Shown here: positions 52,495 to 60,480 of the stretch, in pieces
How positions within the stretch are numbered: position 1 is the stretch's first letter
Layout: each line of letters opens with the position of its first letter
Source: Amaricoccus macauensis_A
GTDB lineage: Bacteria > Pseudomonadota > Alphaproteobacteria > Rhodobacterales > Rhodobacteraceae
Length of the DNA: 64,000 nucleotides
NCBI RefSeq assembly: GCF_049800915.1
Contig: NZ_JBNAFY010000007.1
Coordinates: 62,001 to 126,000 of the forward strand
Reading direction: 5' to 3'
Position numbers and translations under genes: made by a program
The notes under the pieces: generated by a model
The model's input: only the letters and a program-made list of their open reading frames with translations
The model's database searches: none
Told to the model about the DNA's origin: nothing

Positions 52495-54204
52495 TCAATC
52501 CGCGGGCCCGATGTAACGCATCGCGGCCTCGATCGAAGGCTCGTAGCGCACGAGCGGCGGCTTGATCCCATGGGCGAATAGCTCCCGCCGCAGTGCATGT
52601 GTGGTGCCGGTCAGGACAACCCGCGTGCCCCGACGTTCGGCCTTGTGAGCCAGCATTTCCAGGGTGTTGGCGGCCGTGGAATCCACCAGCGGCACGGCGG
52701 AGAGGTCGAGCACCAAAGCCCGGTACTGATCCGAGATCCGGTCGAGAACCGAACCGATCGAGCCCGCCGCACCGAAGAAGAACGCCCCGGAAATCCGGTA
52801 GACGATCACATCCGGGAACCGCGGGTCCCGCCCGGCATAGGGCGCACGCGCATCACCCTCGGTATCCGCCTGATCCTCGGCGACCAGCGGCACATGGCTC
52901 TCGATGGCCGTTGCCTGCGACATCCGGTGCAGGAACAGGACCGAGCCCAGCGCGAAGCCCACGACGATGGCCTCTGTCAGATCACGAAAGACGGTCAGCC
53001 CGAAGGTGGTGAGCAGAACCGCCGCATCCCCGCGCGAGGCCCGGAGGAGCGTTGCGAAGGCCTGTTTCTCAACCATGTTCCAGGCGACCACCGCCAGAAT
53101 ACCGGCAAGGCAGGCCAACGGAATGTAGCTGGCAAGCGGTGCTGCGATCAGGATGAAGACGAGCAGGAAGGCCGAATGCAGCATTCCCGCCACCGGCCCG
53201 TGGGCGCCGGCCCGCACGTTCGTCGCCGTACGCGCGATGGTGCCGGTGACACAGAACCCGCCAAAGATCGAAGAGGCAATATTGGCCGCGCCCTGGCCCA
53301 CCAGTTCGCAGTTGGACCGGTGCCGCCGGCCCGTCATTCCGTCCGCCACCACCGCCGAAAGGAGCGACTCGATGGCACCGAGCAGCGCGAAGGCCAGGGC
53401 ATTCGGCAGGACCGCCACGACGAGTTCCGGGCCGAATCGCGGCAACTCCGGAACCGGCAGGCCGGAAGGAATGCCGCCGAACTTCGTGCCGATGGTCTCG
53501 ACCGGCAGCGCGAAGAGCCCCGTCGCCGCCCCTGCGAGGACCACCGCGATAAGCATGCCGGGCCAATGCGGCCTTGCGCGTTTCAGCCCCGCAAGCAGGC
53601 CGATGGTGCCGAGTGAAAGGACCAGTGCGGGAAATGACAGGCTTGCGCGCGCATCCCACAGGACAGGCAGCTTCTCCGCGAGCGGACCGGGCTCGGGAAC
53701 CGCAGGGGCCAGTCCCAGAAGCGGCGCGATCTGGCTCGCGGCGATGATGACGGCGATCCCGGCCGTGAACCCCACCGTGACCGGATAGGGAATGAACTTG
53801 ATATAGGTGCCGAGCCGGAGAAACCCCGCCGCCATCAGGACCAGCCCCGACAGGAGCGTCGCAAGCGCCAGCCCCGCAATCCCATGCTCGGCCACCGTGA
53901 GCGCCACGAGACCGATGAACGCGCCCGCCGGCCCGCCGATCTGGAACCGGCTACCGCCCAGCGCCGAAACCATGACACCGCCGAAAATGGCGGTGTAGAG
54001 CCCCTGCGCGGGCGATGCGCCCGAGGCAATGGCGATCGCCATGGAGAGCGGCAGGGCCACGATCGCCACGGTCAGACCTGCCACGAGATCGGAGCGGAAC
54101 GCCCGGTTGCCATATCCCTCGCGCAGCACCGTCACGAGCTTGGGCGTGAACATTTCCGCGAAACCTGGCCGCGTTTCCATGTCCGGATCGGTCACTGTGC
54201 TCAT
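52495..54204 (-). CDS. SulP-family anion transporter with STAS domain
   Basis: The 569-residue protein has the SulP membrane core (about 10-12 helices; LVAGLTVAIVALPLSMAIAI, SRFQIGGPAGAFIGLVALT, NCELVGQGAANIASSIFGG) and a C-terminal STAS domain (VIVYRISGAFFFGAAGSI, LVLDLSAVPLVDSTAAN). Related proteins move bicarbonate, sulfate or dicarboxylates; the substrate is not fixed. The ATG at 54204 has GAGGGGACC upstream. A small XRE regulator gene precedes it by 41 bases and the Usp gene follows. Confidence 0.9.
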   Translation of the reverse strand: MSTVTDPDMETRPGFAEMFTPKLVTVLREGYGNRAFRSDLVAGLTVAIVALPLSMAIAIASGASPAQGLYTAIFGGVMVSALGGSRFQIGGPAGAFIGLVALTVAEHGIAGLALATLLSGLVLMAAGFLRLGTYIKFIPYPVTVGFTAGIAVIIAASQIAPLLGLAPAVPEPGPLAEKLPVLWDARASLSFPALVLSLGTIGLLAGLKRARPHWPGMLIAVVLAGAATGLFALPVETIGTKFGGIPSGLPVPELPRFGPELVVAVLPNALAFALLGAIESLLSAVVADGMTGRRHRSNCELVGQGAANIASSIFGGFCVTGTIARTATNVRAGAHGPVAGMLHSAFLLVFILIAAPLASYIPLACLAGILAVVAWNMVEKQAFATLLRASRGDAAVLLTTFGLTVFRDLTEAIVVGFALGSVLFLHRMSQATAIESHVPLVAEDQADTEGDARAPYAGRDPRFPDVIVYRISGAFFFGAAGSIGSVLDRISDQYRALVLDLSAVPLVDSTAANTLEMLAHKAERRGTRVVLTGTTHALRRELFAHGIKPPLVRYEPSIEAAMRYIGPAD

Positions 54205-54245
54205 CACTCGGTCCCCTCGACCCTGCGGAAATCTCCGGTCTGCCG

Positions 54246-54512
54246 TCAGTCCCCGGACGGCGGCGTCGGCTCGCGCAGACGCACCCCGCGCCCGCCCGCC
54301 AGGCTCTGCGCGTTGTCCCCGATCAGCTCGATTCCCATGCCGTCGAGCGCCTCGACGACACGGGTGAGGCTCTCGACCACACCACGCACGTTCCCCTGGC
54401 TCGCTTCCATGCGCTGGATCGTCGGCACGCTGACCCCGGCGCGCTCGGCCAGGGTCTTCTGATCGATCCCGAGCATGGCCCGGGCCGCACGCATCTGCGC
54501 AGAGGTGATCAT
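54246..54512 (-). CDS. XRE-family transcriptional regulator
   Basis: The 88-residue protein has a helix-turn-helix at residues 5-60 (QMRAARAMLGIDQKTLAERA, GVSVPTIQRMEASQGNV) and a short Gly/Arg-rich tail. It is the first gene of a leftward unit with the SulP transporter, which it probably controls. A small palindrome CATCA-AGAC-TGATG (54536-54549) lies about 24 bases upstream of its start and could be its operator. Confidence 0.85.
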   Translation of the reverse strand: MITSAQMRAARAMLGIDQKTLAERAGVSVPTIQRMEASQGNVRGVVESLTRVVEALDGMGIELIGDNAQSLAGGRGVRLREPTPPSGD

Positions 54513-54821
54513 GACCCGCTCCCCTGACCAAATTCCATCAAGACTGATGTTTCACATATCACTTATAGAAGTTCAAGTATGCTTACTCCAGCTTCAGAAA
54601 TCCAATTTTGCATGGCACTTGCGCCGCCACGATCATGGTTAATGCTTATTCAACCCCTCGCCCCGTAACCTGCGCCAGCCTGCCCGCCCTAAATCTATTC
54701 ATCAGCCGGAAGCCCGCGATGACGCCATGCGCCTTGCACCGTTCTTCCCTCTGCCCTACCCTTGAAAGCGGTGGACGGAAGGCAGTCCTGGCCGACCGCA
54801 AGGGTCCGTTCACCTAGCCTC
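54513..54821. other. Divergent intergenic region upstream of XRE-sulP and the methyltransferase
   Basis: The 309-bp interval is AT-rich from 54530 to 54660 and has no supported gene. It should carry the XRE-sulP promoter leftward and the methyltransferase promoter rightward. Besides CATCA-AGAC-TGATG at 54536-54549 no strong structure was found. Confidence 0.4.
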
Positions 54822-55688
54822 ATGCGCCATGACGATCCTCATTCCCGGCAGGCCATCGGACTCGCGGAAACGAGCGCCGCCCTCATGACCGCCGCCCGCA
54901 CTCTCCCCGGTCAACCCGCGGCCCTGAGTGCAGACCGTCCGCCCCTCGAGGTTCGCATCTTCCCGCGCAGCGCGCCCGAGGCCAACCTGCGCGCGGTTCG
55001 GCTGGCGCGCAGGCTGCTGCCTCAAGGCGGTCACCTGATCGACTTCGGCTGCGGCACCGGAACCCACCTCTCGACCCTGCGCGGGAAGGCCGAAATCGCG
55101 GCGGGCTACGATCTCTCCGACGCGGCGCTCGACCGTCTTGCCACCGACATGGCCGAACTGAAGGGCGCAGCACCTGTCTCGCTCCTGGGCCCGGAATTTC
55201 GAGACCTGGAGCGTCATGTGGCCGCGAGCGGCCCTGCGGATCTCATCCTCTGTCTCTCCGGCGTTCTCTGCCATATCCAGAGCCGTGCCGCCCGATGCGA
55301 CATGCTGCGCGCACTTTCGGGCCTTCTCGCACCCGAAACCGGCCGACTTCTGATATCGGTGCCGAACCGGAGACGGTATTTCGTGGCGGAACAGCGTGCG
55401 GCCGGCCCCGGCGCGGAGGAGATCCGCTATACCCGCGTCACGGCCCAGGGGTCGGACGAGATGTCCTTCCGGCTTTACGACCCCGACAGCCTTGCCGATG
55501 AACTGCGCGACGGCGGATTCGCCGTGGAGGCCATGGCCGCCCAGAGCCTCTTCTCCGAAGCCATGACGGTCCGCTCCCCGCCCCTGCGCGCGCTCGACTG
55601 GTTCGCGGCCCCCTTCATGCCGGCACGATACGGCTACGACATCACCGGTGTCGCACGCCCCCTTTCGGCAGGAAACACCCCCGCCTGA
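54822..55688 (+). CDS. Class I SAM-dependent methyltransferase
   Basis: The 288-residue protein has motif I LIDFGCGTGTHLSTL, an acidic motif II (AGYDLSDAALDRL), and a C-terminal cap domain. The N-terminal 60 residues are variable. The acceptor is unknown; small-molecule or lipid methylation is possible. The start at 54822 (MRHDDPHSRQAIGLAETSAA) is the likeliest. The gene lies alone between divergent regulator and DctB genes. Confidence 0.8.
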   Translation: MRHDDPHSRQAIGLAETSAALMTAARTLPGQPAALSADRPPLEVRIFPRSAPEANLRAVRLARRLLPQGGHLIDFGCGTGTHLSTLRGKAEIAAGYDLSDAALDRLATDMAELKGAAPVSLLGPEFRDLERHVAASGPADLILCLSGVLCHIQSRAARCDMLRALSGLLAPETGRLLISVPNRRRYFVAEQRAAGPGAEEIRYTRVTAQGSDEMSFRLYDPDSLADELRDGGFAVEAMAAQSLFSEAMTVRSPPLRALDWFAAPFMPARYGYDITGVARPLSAGNTPA

Positions 55689-55867
55689 CGCAGCAGCATT
55701 TGTCCGCTTCGAGTCCAAGGCTTCATCGGTGCTGCAAAACAATGGCACGGAACAAGCCGAAGGCGCCGTGCCTGTGGCAAGCAGCCCGGCTTGCCGGAAT
55801 GCCCCCCGCCCGCATACTCTGACGCAGCCGACCCCGTCTTCGGCACAGGCAATGGCTTGGAGACCCG

Positions 55868-57736
55868 ATGAAACCGCCCGCCGCCCCCCTGGCCCACCCG
55901 CTGCGCTGGATCGCGCTCGCCGCCGCTGGGCTTGTGCTGACGGGCGGCATCTGGGCGGGATCGAACGCGCTCGAACGCCGGTTCCAGAACGACCTCGTGG
56001 AGCGCGGCGAGGCGGGCCTTGCGCTCTACTCGGAAATGACACGCGGCTGGCTCGCGCGCTCCCGGATGTTGCCACCGATCTATGCGCGCAGCCCCGTGGT
56101 GCTGGCCGCGCTCCAGTTCCCCGCCAACGAGACCATGCTCGCCAAGCTCAACAGCGACCTCGAGATGTGGAACGCGACCTCCGGCTCGGCGGTGACCTAT
56201 GTGCTCGACCGGGAAGGCACCACAATCGCATCCTCGAACTGGGCCGACCCGGACAGCTTCGTCGGCAGCAATTTCGCCTTCCGCCCCTATTTCCGCGAGG
56301 CGATGCAGGGACAACTCGGCCGCTTCTTCGGACTTGGCACCACATCGGGCCAGCGCGGGCAGTATTTCGCCGCTCCCGTCCGCGCGCCGGACCTTTCGAT
56401 CATCGGCGCGATCGTGACCAAGACGGACGTGACCGGGCTCGAGCAGGATCTGCGCCTGAGCCGCGCGGAGATCTTCGTGAGCGACAGCGCGGGCGTCGTG
56501 ATCCTCGCGGGAAACCCCGCCTTCCGGCTGACGTCGCTCGGCGATCTCGCCCCCGACGAGGCCCGGCGCATCTCGGCCGAGCGCCAGTTCGACATGGAGG
56601 TGATCGGCCCCGCGCCGCTGCGGGCCGCCACGCGCGGAAGCTGGCCGCCCGGAAGTGCTGCGGTTCTAGCGACGGCCGATCGCGGCGGCGCACCGGAGGT
56701 CGAGTTCCTGCATCTCACGCAGGACATGGCGACCGAAGGCTGGACCCTGCACCTCCTGCTCGACACGGCTCCCGTGCGCGCCAAACTCTGGTTCTCGGCG
56801 CTCACGACGCTCGCGATCCTGGTGGCGCTGGCGGCCATCGCGGCGATCTACGTCCAGCGCCGCGCGCGTCTCCTCGAACGCCTGCGCGAACGCGACAGGG
56901 CCGAGCGGTTGCTCTCCAGGAAGGTCGAGGAGCGCACCGCGGATCTCGCCGCCGCCGTGACCCGGCTCCGCACCGAAGTGGCCGAGCGCAAGGCCGCGGA
57001 GGCCGACCTGCGCCAGACACAGGCCGAACTCGTTCAGGCCGGCAAACTCGCGGCGCTGGGCCAGATGTCGGCCGCCCTCAGCCACGAATTCAACCAGCCG
57101 CTCACCGCCATCCGCTCCTACTCCGAGAACGCCATCGCCTTCGTCGAGGCCCAGCGCGGTGATCGCGCTCAGGAAAACCTGCGCCGGGTGCTGCGCCTCA
57201 CCGACCGCATGGGCCAGCTCTCCAAACACCTCGAACGCTTCGCGCGCCGCTCCCAGGAGGGACTGGAACCCGTGGAACTCGAGACGGTCTTCGCCGAGAC
57301 ACTGGCGCTCCTCGAAGGCCGGATCCGACGCGCAGACGCCAATGTGCGCATCGAGGGCGACACCTCGATCACCGTGATGGGCGGGCAGGTCCGGCTTCAG
57401 CACGTCTTCATGAACCTCATCGGCAACGCCATCGACGCCGCATCCCCCGCCGCGCCTGAGATCACCTTCCGGCTGGCGCGCATTGGAGACTGGATCGAGA
57501 TCACCGTGGAGGACGACGGCCCCGGCATCCCCGAAGAGGTTTTGCCCAATGTGTTCGAACCGTTCTTCACCACCAAGGAAGTGGGCAGCGGCCTCGGGCT
57601 GGGGCTCTCGATCAGCTTCAACATCATCCGCGACTTCGGCGGCACGATCCGGGCCATGAACCGCGACGACGGTGGTGCGCGTTTCGTGATCCGCCTGCGT
57701 GCGGCGGATGCGGGCGAGCGGGAGGCGGCGGAGTGA
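55868..57736 (+). CDS. dctB: C4-dicarboxylate-type sensor histidine kinase DctB
   Basis: The 622-residue protein has TM1 (about 13-30), a double-PDC periplasmic sensor (about 35-305; YVLDREGTTIASSNW, FAFRPYFREAMQG, GRFFGLGTTSGQRGQYFAAP), TM2 (about 310-330), a coiled coil and a kinase with phospho-His406 in ALSHEFNQPLTAIRSYSENA, then N and G boxes (NLIGNAID, DDGPGIP, GLGLGLSISFNI). DctB senses C4-dicarboxylates and controls their uptake through DctD. It overlaps dctD by four bases. No dct transporter genes are present in the window. Confidence 0.92.
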   Translation: MKPPAAPLAHPLRWIALAAAGLVLTGGIWAGSNALERRFQNDLVERGEAGLALYSEMTRGWLARSRMLPPIYARSPVVLAALQFPANETMLAKLNSDLEMWNATSGSAVTYVLDREGTTIASSNWADPDSFVGSNFAFRPYFREAMQGQLGRFFGLGTTSGQRGQYFAAPVRAPDLSIIGAIVTKTDVTGLEQDLRLSRAEIFVSDSAGVVILAGNPAFRLTSLGDLAPDEARRISAERQFDMEVIGPAPLRAATRGSWPPGSAAVLATADRGGAPEVEFLHLTQDMATEGWTLHLLLDTAPVRAKLWFSALTTLAILVALAAIAAIYVQRRARLLERLRERDRAERLLSRKVEERTADLAAAVTRLRTEVAERKAAEADLRQTQAELVQAGKLAALGQMSAALSHEFNQPLTAIRSYSENAIAFVEAQRGDRAQENLRRVLRLTDRMGQLSKHLERFARRSQEGLEPVELETVFAETLALLEGRIRRADANVRIEGDTSITVMGGQVRLQHVFMNLIGNAIDAASPAAPEITFRLARIGDWIEITVEDDGPGIPEEVLPNVFEPFFTTKEVGSGLGLGLSISFNIIRDFGGTIRAMNRDDGGARFVIRLRAADAGEREAAE

Positions 57737-59073
57737 CCGGCCCGCGCGTCCTGCTCCTCGATGACGATGCCGACATCCGCGAGGCGCTCGGCCAGTCGCT
57801 CGAGCTTGCGGGCTTCGAGGTCGAGACCTTCGCCCAGCCCCAGCGCGCGCTCGACACCCTCAGTCGCCGCTTTCCCGGCGTGCTCGTCTCCGACATCCGG
57901 ATGCCGAAGATGAACGGGCTCGAGGTGCTGGCGGCCGCCGTCGAGATCGACCCCGACCAGCCCGTCATCCTCATCACCGGCCATGGCGACGTGCCGCTTG
58001 CGGTGCAGGCCCTGCGCCAGGGGGCCTACGACTTCATCGAGAAGCCCTTTCCCAACGACAGGCTCTTCCAGTCGATCCAGCGGGCGGCGGACAAGCGCCG
58101 CCTGACGCTCGAGAACCGCGAATTGCGCGGGGAGTGGAGCGGGGCCGATCCGCTCGAAGCAATGATCCTCGGTTGGTCCGAGGCGATGGTGGCCTTCCGC
58201 CGCCGGGTGCTCGCGGTCGCGGAAACCGGGCTCGACGTGCTGCTCGTGGGCGAAACCGGCACCGGCAAGGAACGCGTCGCGCGCGCCATCCACGAGCGCT
58301 CGGCCCGCGCCCAGGGCCCCTTCGTGACCATCCACCTCGCCGCCCTTCCGGCGGAGATGATCGAGGAGGAGCTTTTCGGCCACGTTGCGGGCGCTTTCCC
58401 CGGCGCCATGAAGACCCGCATCGGACGGCTGGAGCACGGGCGCGGCGGAACGGTGTTTCTCGACGAGATCGGCTCGCTGCCGCCCTCCCTCCAGGTCAAG
58501 CTCCTCCGGCTTCTCGAAGACCGTGCGATCCAGCCGCTGGGCAGTTCGGATCGCGTGGAGCTCGACGTGCGCTTCATCGCCTCCACCCGCGAGGATCTTG
58601 CGGGCCTAGTCCGCGAGGGGCGCTTCCGCGACGACCTGCTCTATCGGCTCAATCCCGTGACCGTGCGACTGATCCCGCTGCGCGACCGGGTGGAGGATGT
58701 GCCGCGCCTCTACCAACATTTCGTCGGCGAAGCGGCGCGAAGGCTCGGCCGCGACCAGGTGGTGGTGCCGCCCGAGCGTCTGATGGACGTGGCCCAGACC
58801 GACTGGCCCGGCAACCTGCGCGAACTGAAGAACGCAGCCGAGCGCTTCCTGCTCGGCATCGACAGCGACGGCCCCGCGCGCGATGCCACCGAGAGCCTGC
58901 CCGACCAGGTCGAGCGCTTCGAGAAGGGGATCATCTCGGCCGCCCTCGCCGCCCATGCGGGCAACCTCAAGGCCACCTACGAGGCACTCGGGATCTCCCG
59001 CAAGACCCTCTACGAGAAGATGCAGAAACACCGCCTTCGCCGCGAGGACTACGTGCAGGACGAGGACGTGTGA
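57733..59073 (+). CDS. dctD: Sigma-54-type response regulator DctD, with GAFPGA loop
   Basis: The 446-residue protein has a receiver (phospho-Asp54 in LVSDIRMPKMNG), an AAA+ domain (Walker A GETGTGKE at 173-180, Walker B VFLDEI at 241-246) and a Fis-type helix-turn-helix (about 396-440; NLKATYEALGISRKTLYEKM). The sigma-54-contacting loop reads GAFPGA at 220-225 instead of GAFTGA. It begins with GTG at 57733, overlapping the dctB stop. The final 129 bp are duplicated at 60177-60305, so this 3' end may have been supplied by an insertion. Confidence 0.92.
   Translation: MTGPRVLLLDDDADIREALGQSLELAGFEVETFAQPQRALDTLSRRFPGVLVSDIRMPKMNGLEVLAAAVEIDPDQPVILITGHGDVPLAVQALRQGAYDFIEKPFPNDRLFQSIQRAADKRRLTLENRELRGEWSGADPLEAMILGWSEAMVAFRRRVLAVAETGLDVLLVGETGTGKERVARAIHERSARAQGPFVTIHLAALPAEMIEEELFGHVAGAFPGAMKTRIGRLEHGRGGTVFLDEIGSLPPSLQVKLLRLLEDRAIQPLGSSDRVELDVRFIASTREDLAGLVREGRFRDDLLYRLNPVTVRLIPLRDRVEDVPRLYQHFVGEAARRLGRDQVVVPPERLMDVAQTDWPGNLRELKNAAERFLLGIDSDGPARDATESLPDQVERFEKGIISAALAAHAGNLKATYEALGISRKTLYEKMQKHRLRREDYVQDEDV
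58938..59066 (+). repeat. Left copy of 129-bp direct repeat (dctD 3' end)
   Basis: This stretch matches 60177-60305 with three mismatches in 129 positions, at 58986/60225, 59037/60276 and 59064/60303. All three are synonymous third-base changes (Ala, Leu, Glu). It encodes the Fis-type HTH. Outside these limits the two copies diverge fully. Confidence 0.95.
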
Positions 59074-60176
59074 GGGTCCAACCCCTCCTTCGTTCTCCCA
59101 GCGTTAGATTGAGATCGGCAGGACAAGCAGAAATCTATTGGCCTTCTACCCCTGAAACGGTCGATCAGATATGCGTTCTCCCAGCCATGGAGATCTATGC
59201 TATGTACGCGTCTATGGTCTAATATGTTGCTCGCGCGATCATCTACTCCAATGCATTACACAACGCCCCCTTCGGAAGTAGTCCAGTCCACAAATTATGC
59301 TCCGTCGCAAAAGGTGTTTGATTGTCTAACATTGTATCAGTTGCAGATGTCTGCATAGACGCCAATATACTAAAATTTTCCGCTGTTAAGAAACACGTCT
59401 ATAGAGCGAGGAAAGATACAATTAACTGGGCTGGTATGGAGCGAGAAATTGTGGCGCATGACAAGTTTACTATCAATGCCTTGAACAAAATAAAGAACGA
59501 TACTCAAAAGCGCGATGCAGTTCTTCTGGGTATGCTGGCCTATGCCGGCATTTCTGGGCAACTTCGCTTCCACATTCACCGAGAGGTTAACCTTGAAACA
59601 TGGGGATTGCCGGGAATGGAAAGCAAATCCGGTCGTTTCTTCGGTTGTCCAATTCACGAGATAGACGACCCAATTGCGCTGCCACCTCGCATGTTCGCCG
59701 GAGGACCGAAGACGCATAGAGAATACGCGGTCGAATTCTTTTCTAGCATTCGGGATCCGCGCTACGTTGAACTCACTAAGATGACTGGTGCATTTCAGGG
59801 CAAAGACAAGCTGTTGAACCTTAACCAAGCAAGAGATGCATACCATATTTGGTGCGCCGAGTGTGCGAACATGAATTACTTTCTGACGATGGACTATAAG
59901 CTTCGAAAGGTCGTAGGATCCGCGAAAATTAAGACTTCAGTTAATATTACAACGCCCGATCAACTACTGCGCGAAGCCCTGCCCAAATTTGGTTTCTTCG
60001 GCGCAATTAAGTTCATGTGGCAGGGTTACCGTTTTGCCAAACCCCGCGTAGGTTTTGATGATAGCAAGGGGTGGAACTAGAAAGAACACCTTCGGAGCAT
60101 GGCCAATATCCCTTACTGCGATCCTCTCAAGGTGTAGCAGCAGTTGCCTGCGGGATCGAAGGAAATATTGCCAAAT
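59074..60176 (+). mobile_element. AT-rich insertion between duplicated dctD ends
   Basis: The 1.1-kb segment lies between the two dctD 3'-end copies and is distinctly lower in GC than either flank. It carries one gene (59322-60080) with about 250 bases before and 96 bases after it. No integrase, transposase or terminal inverted repeat is visible. The layout fits a cargo that integrated at the dctD 3' end while supplying a replacement end, or capture by recombination between related alleles. Confidence 0.65.
59322..60080 (+). CDS. PIN-like domain protein, probable horizontally acquired cargo
   Basis: The 252-residue protein has features of a PIN-type nuclease: an acidic start strand VADVCIDANILKFS (Asp13), a later helix NQARDAYHIWCAECANMNY (Asp172, Glu180) and the closing strand FLTMDYKLRKVV (Asp191). 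These match the order of metal-binding residues in PIN domains, but no exact family is recognised. It starts with TTG at 59322, with an AAAGGTG stretch upstream. It is far more AT-rich than all neighbours. No antitoxin-sized partner is seen; whether it acts as toxin, defence nuclease or RNA processor is unknown. Confidence 0.7.
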   Translation: MSNIVSVADVCIDANILKFSAVKKHVYRARKDTINWAGMEREIVAHDKFTINALNKIKNDTQKRDAVLLGMLAYAGISGQLRFHIHREVNLETWGLPGMESKSGRFFGCPIHEIDDPIALPPRMFAGGPKTHREYAVEFFSSIRDPRYVELTKMTGAFQGKDKLLNLNQARDAYHIWCAECANMNYFLTMDYKLRKVVGSAKIKTSVNITTPDQLLREALPKFGFFGAIKFMWQGYRFAKPRVGFDDSKGWN

Positions 60177-60312
60177 GGCCGCCCTCGCCGCCCATGCGGG
60201 CAACCTCAAGGCCACCTACGAGGCGCTCGGGATCTCCCGCAAGACCCTCTACGAGAAGATGCAGAAACACCGCCTCCGCCGCGAGGACTACGTGCAGGAC
60301 GAAGAGACCTAG
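60175..60312 (+). pseudogene. Displaced dctD 3' end, possibly a free Fis-type HTH mini-protein
   Basis: The right copy of the dctD repeat is in frame from an ATG at 60175 to a stop at 60312 and would encode 45 residues with the whole DctD helix-turn-helix, ending DEET instead of DEDV. GAAGGAA lies 9-10 bases upstream of the ATG. Most simply it is the original dctD 3' end cut off by the insertion. It might still be translated as a DNA-binding fragment, which is speculation. Confidence 0.7.
60177..60305 (+). repeat. Right copy of 129-bp direct repeat (dctD 3' end)
   Basis: Offset of exactly 1239 bp from the left copy at 58938-59066, with 126 of 129 positions identical. Downstream DNA leads into the promoter of the sugar-dehydrogenase-type gene, so this copy probably marks the ancestral end of dctD. 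Confidence 0.95.
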
Positions 60313-60480
60313 GGCGCGCTGCCGATGCACGGTTTGCGCTCAAAGTAAATACGACTTTTGGTCGAGGCGCCCTGCGACCTGCGGTTGTTGACAGGCTGGT
60401 AGGTTCTTTCCCATCCTCTCCCCGGCTCTCCGGGAATACATCAATAAAATACATATGGAGAGCATCCACGGGAGGTATAG

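Noticed and set aside
52495..54531. A longer SulP start at 54531
   Set aside because: The added 109 residues are the XRE gene read in another frame and are not protein-like; the ATG at 54204 has a good ribosome site.
59074..60176. An insertion sequence between the dctD repeats
   Set aside because: No transposase, inverted ends or short target duplication; the flanking repeat is 129 bp of coding dctD sequence, which fits gene-end integration or recombination rather than IS transposition.
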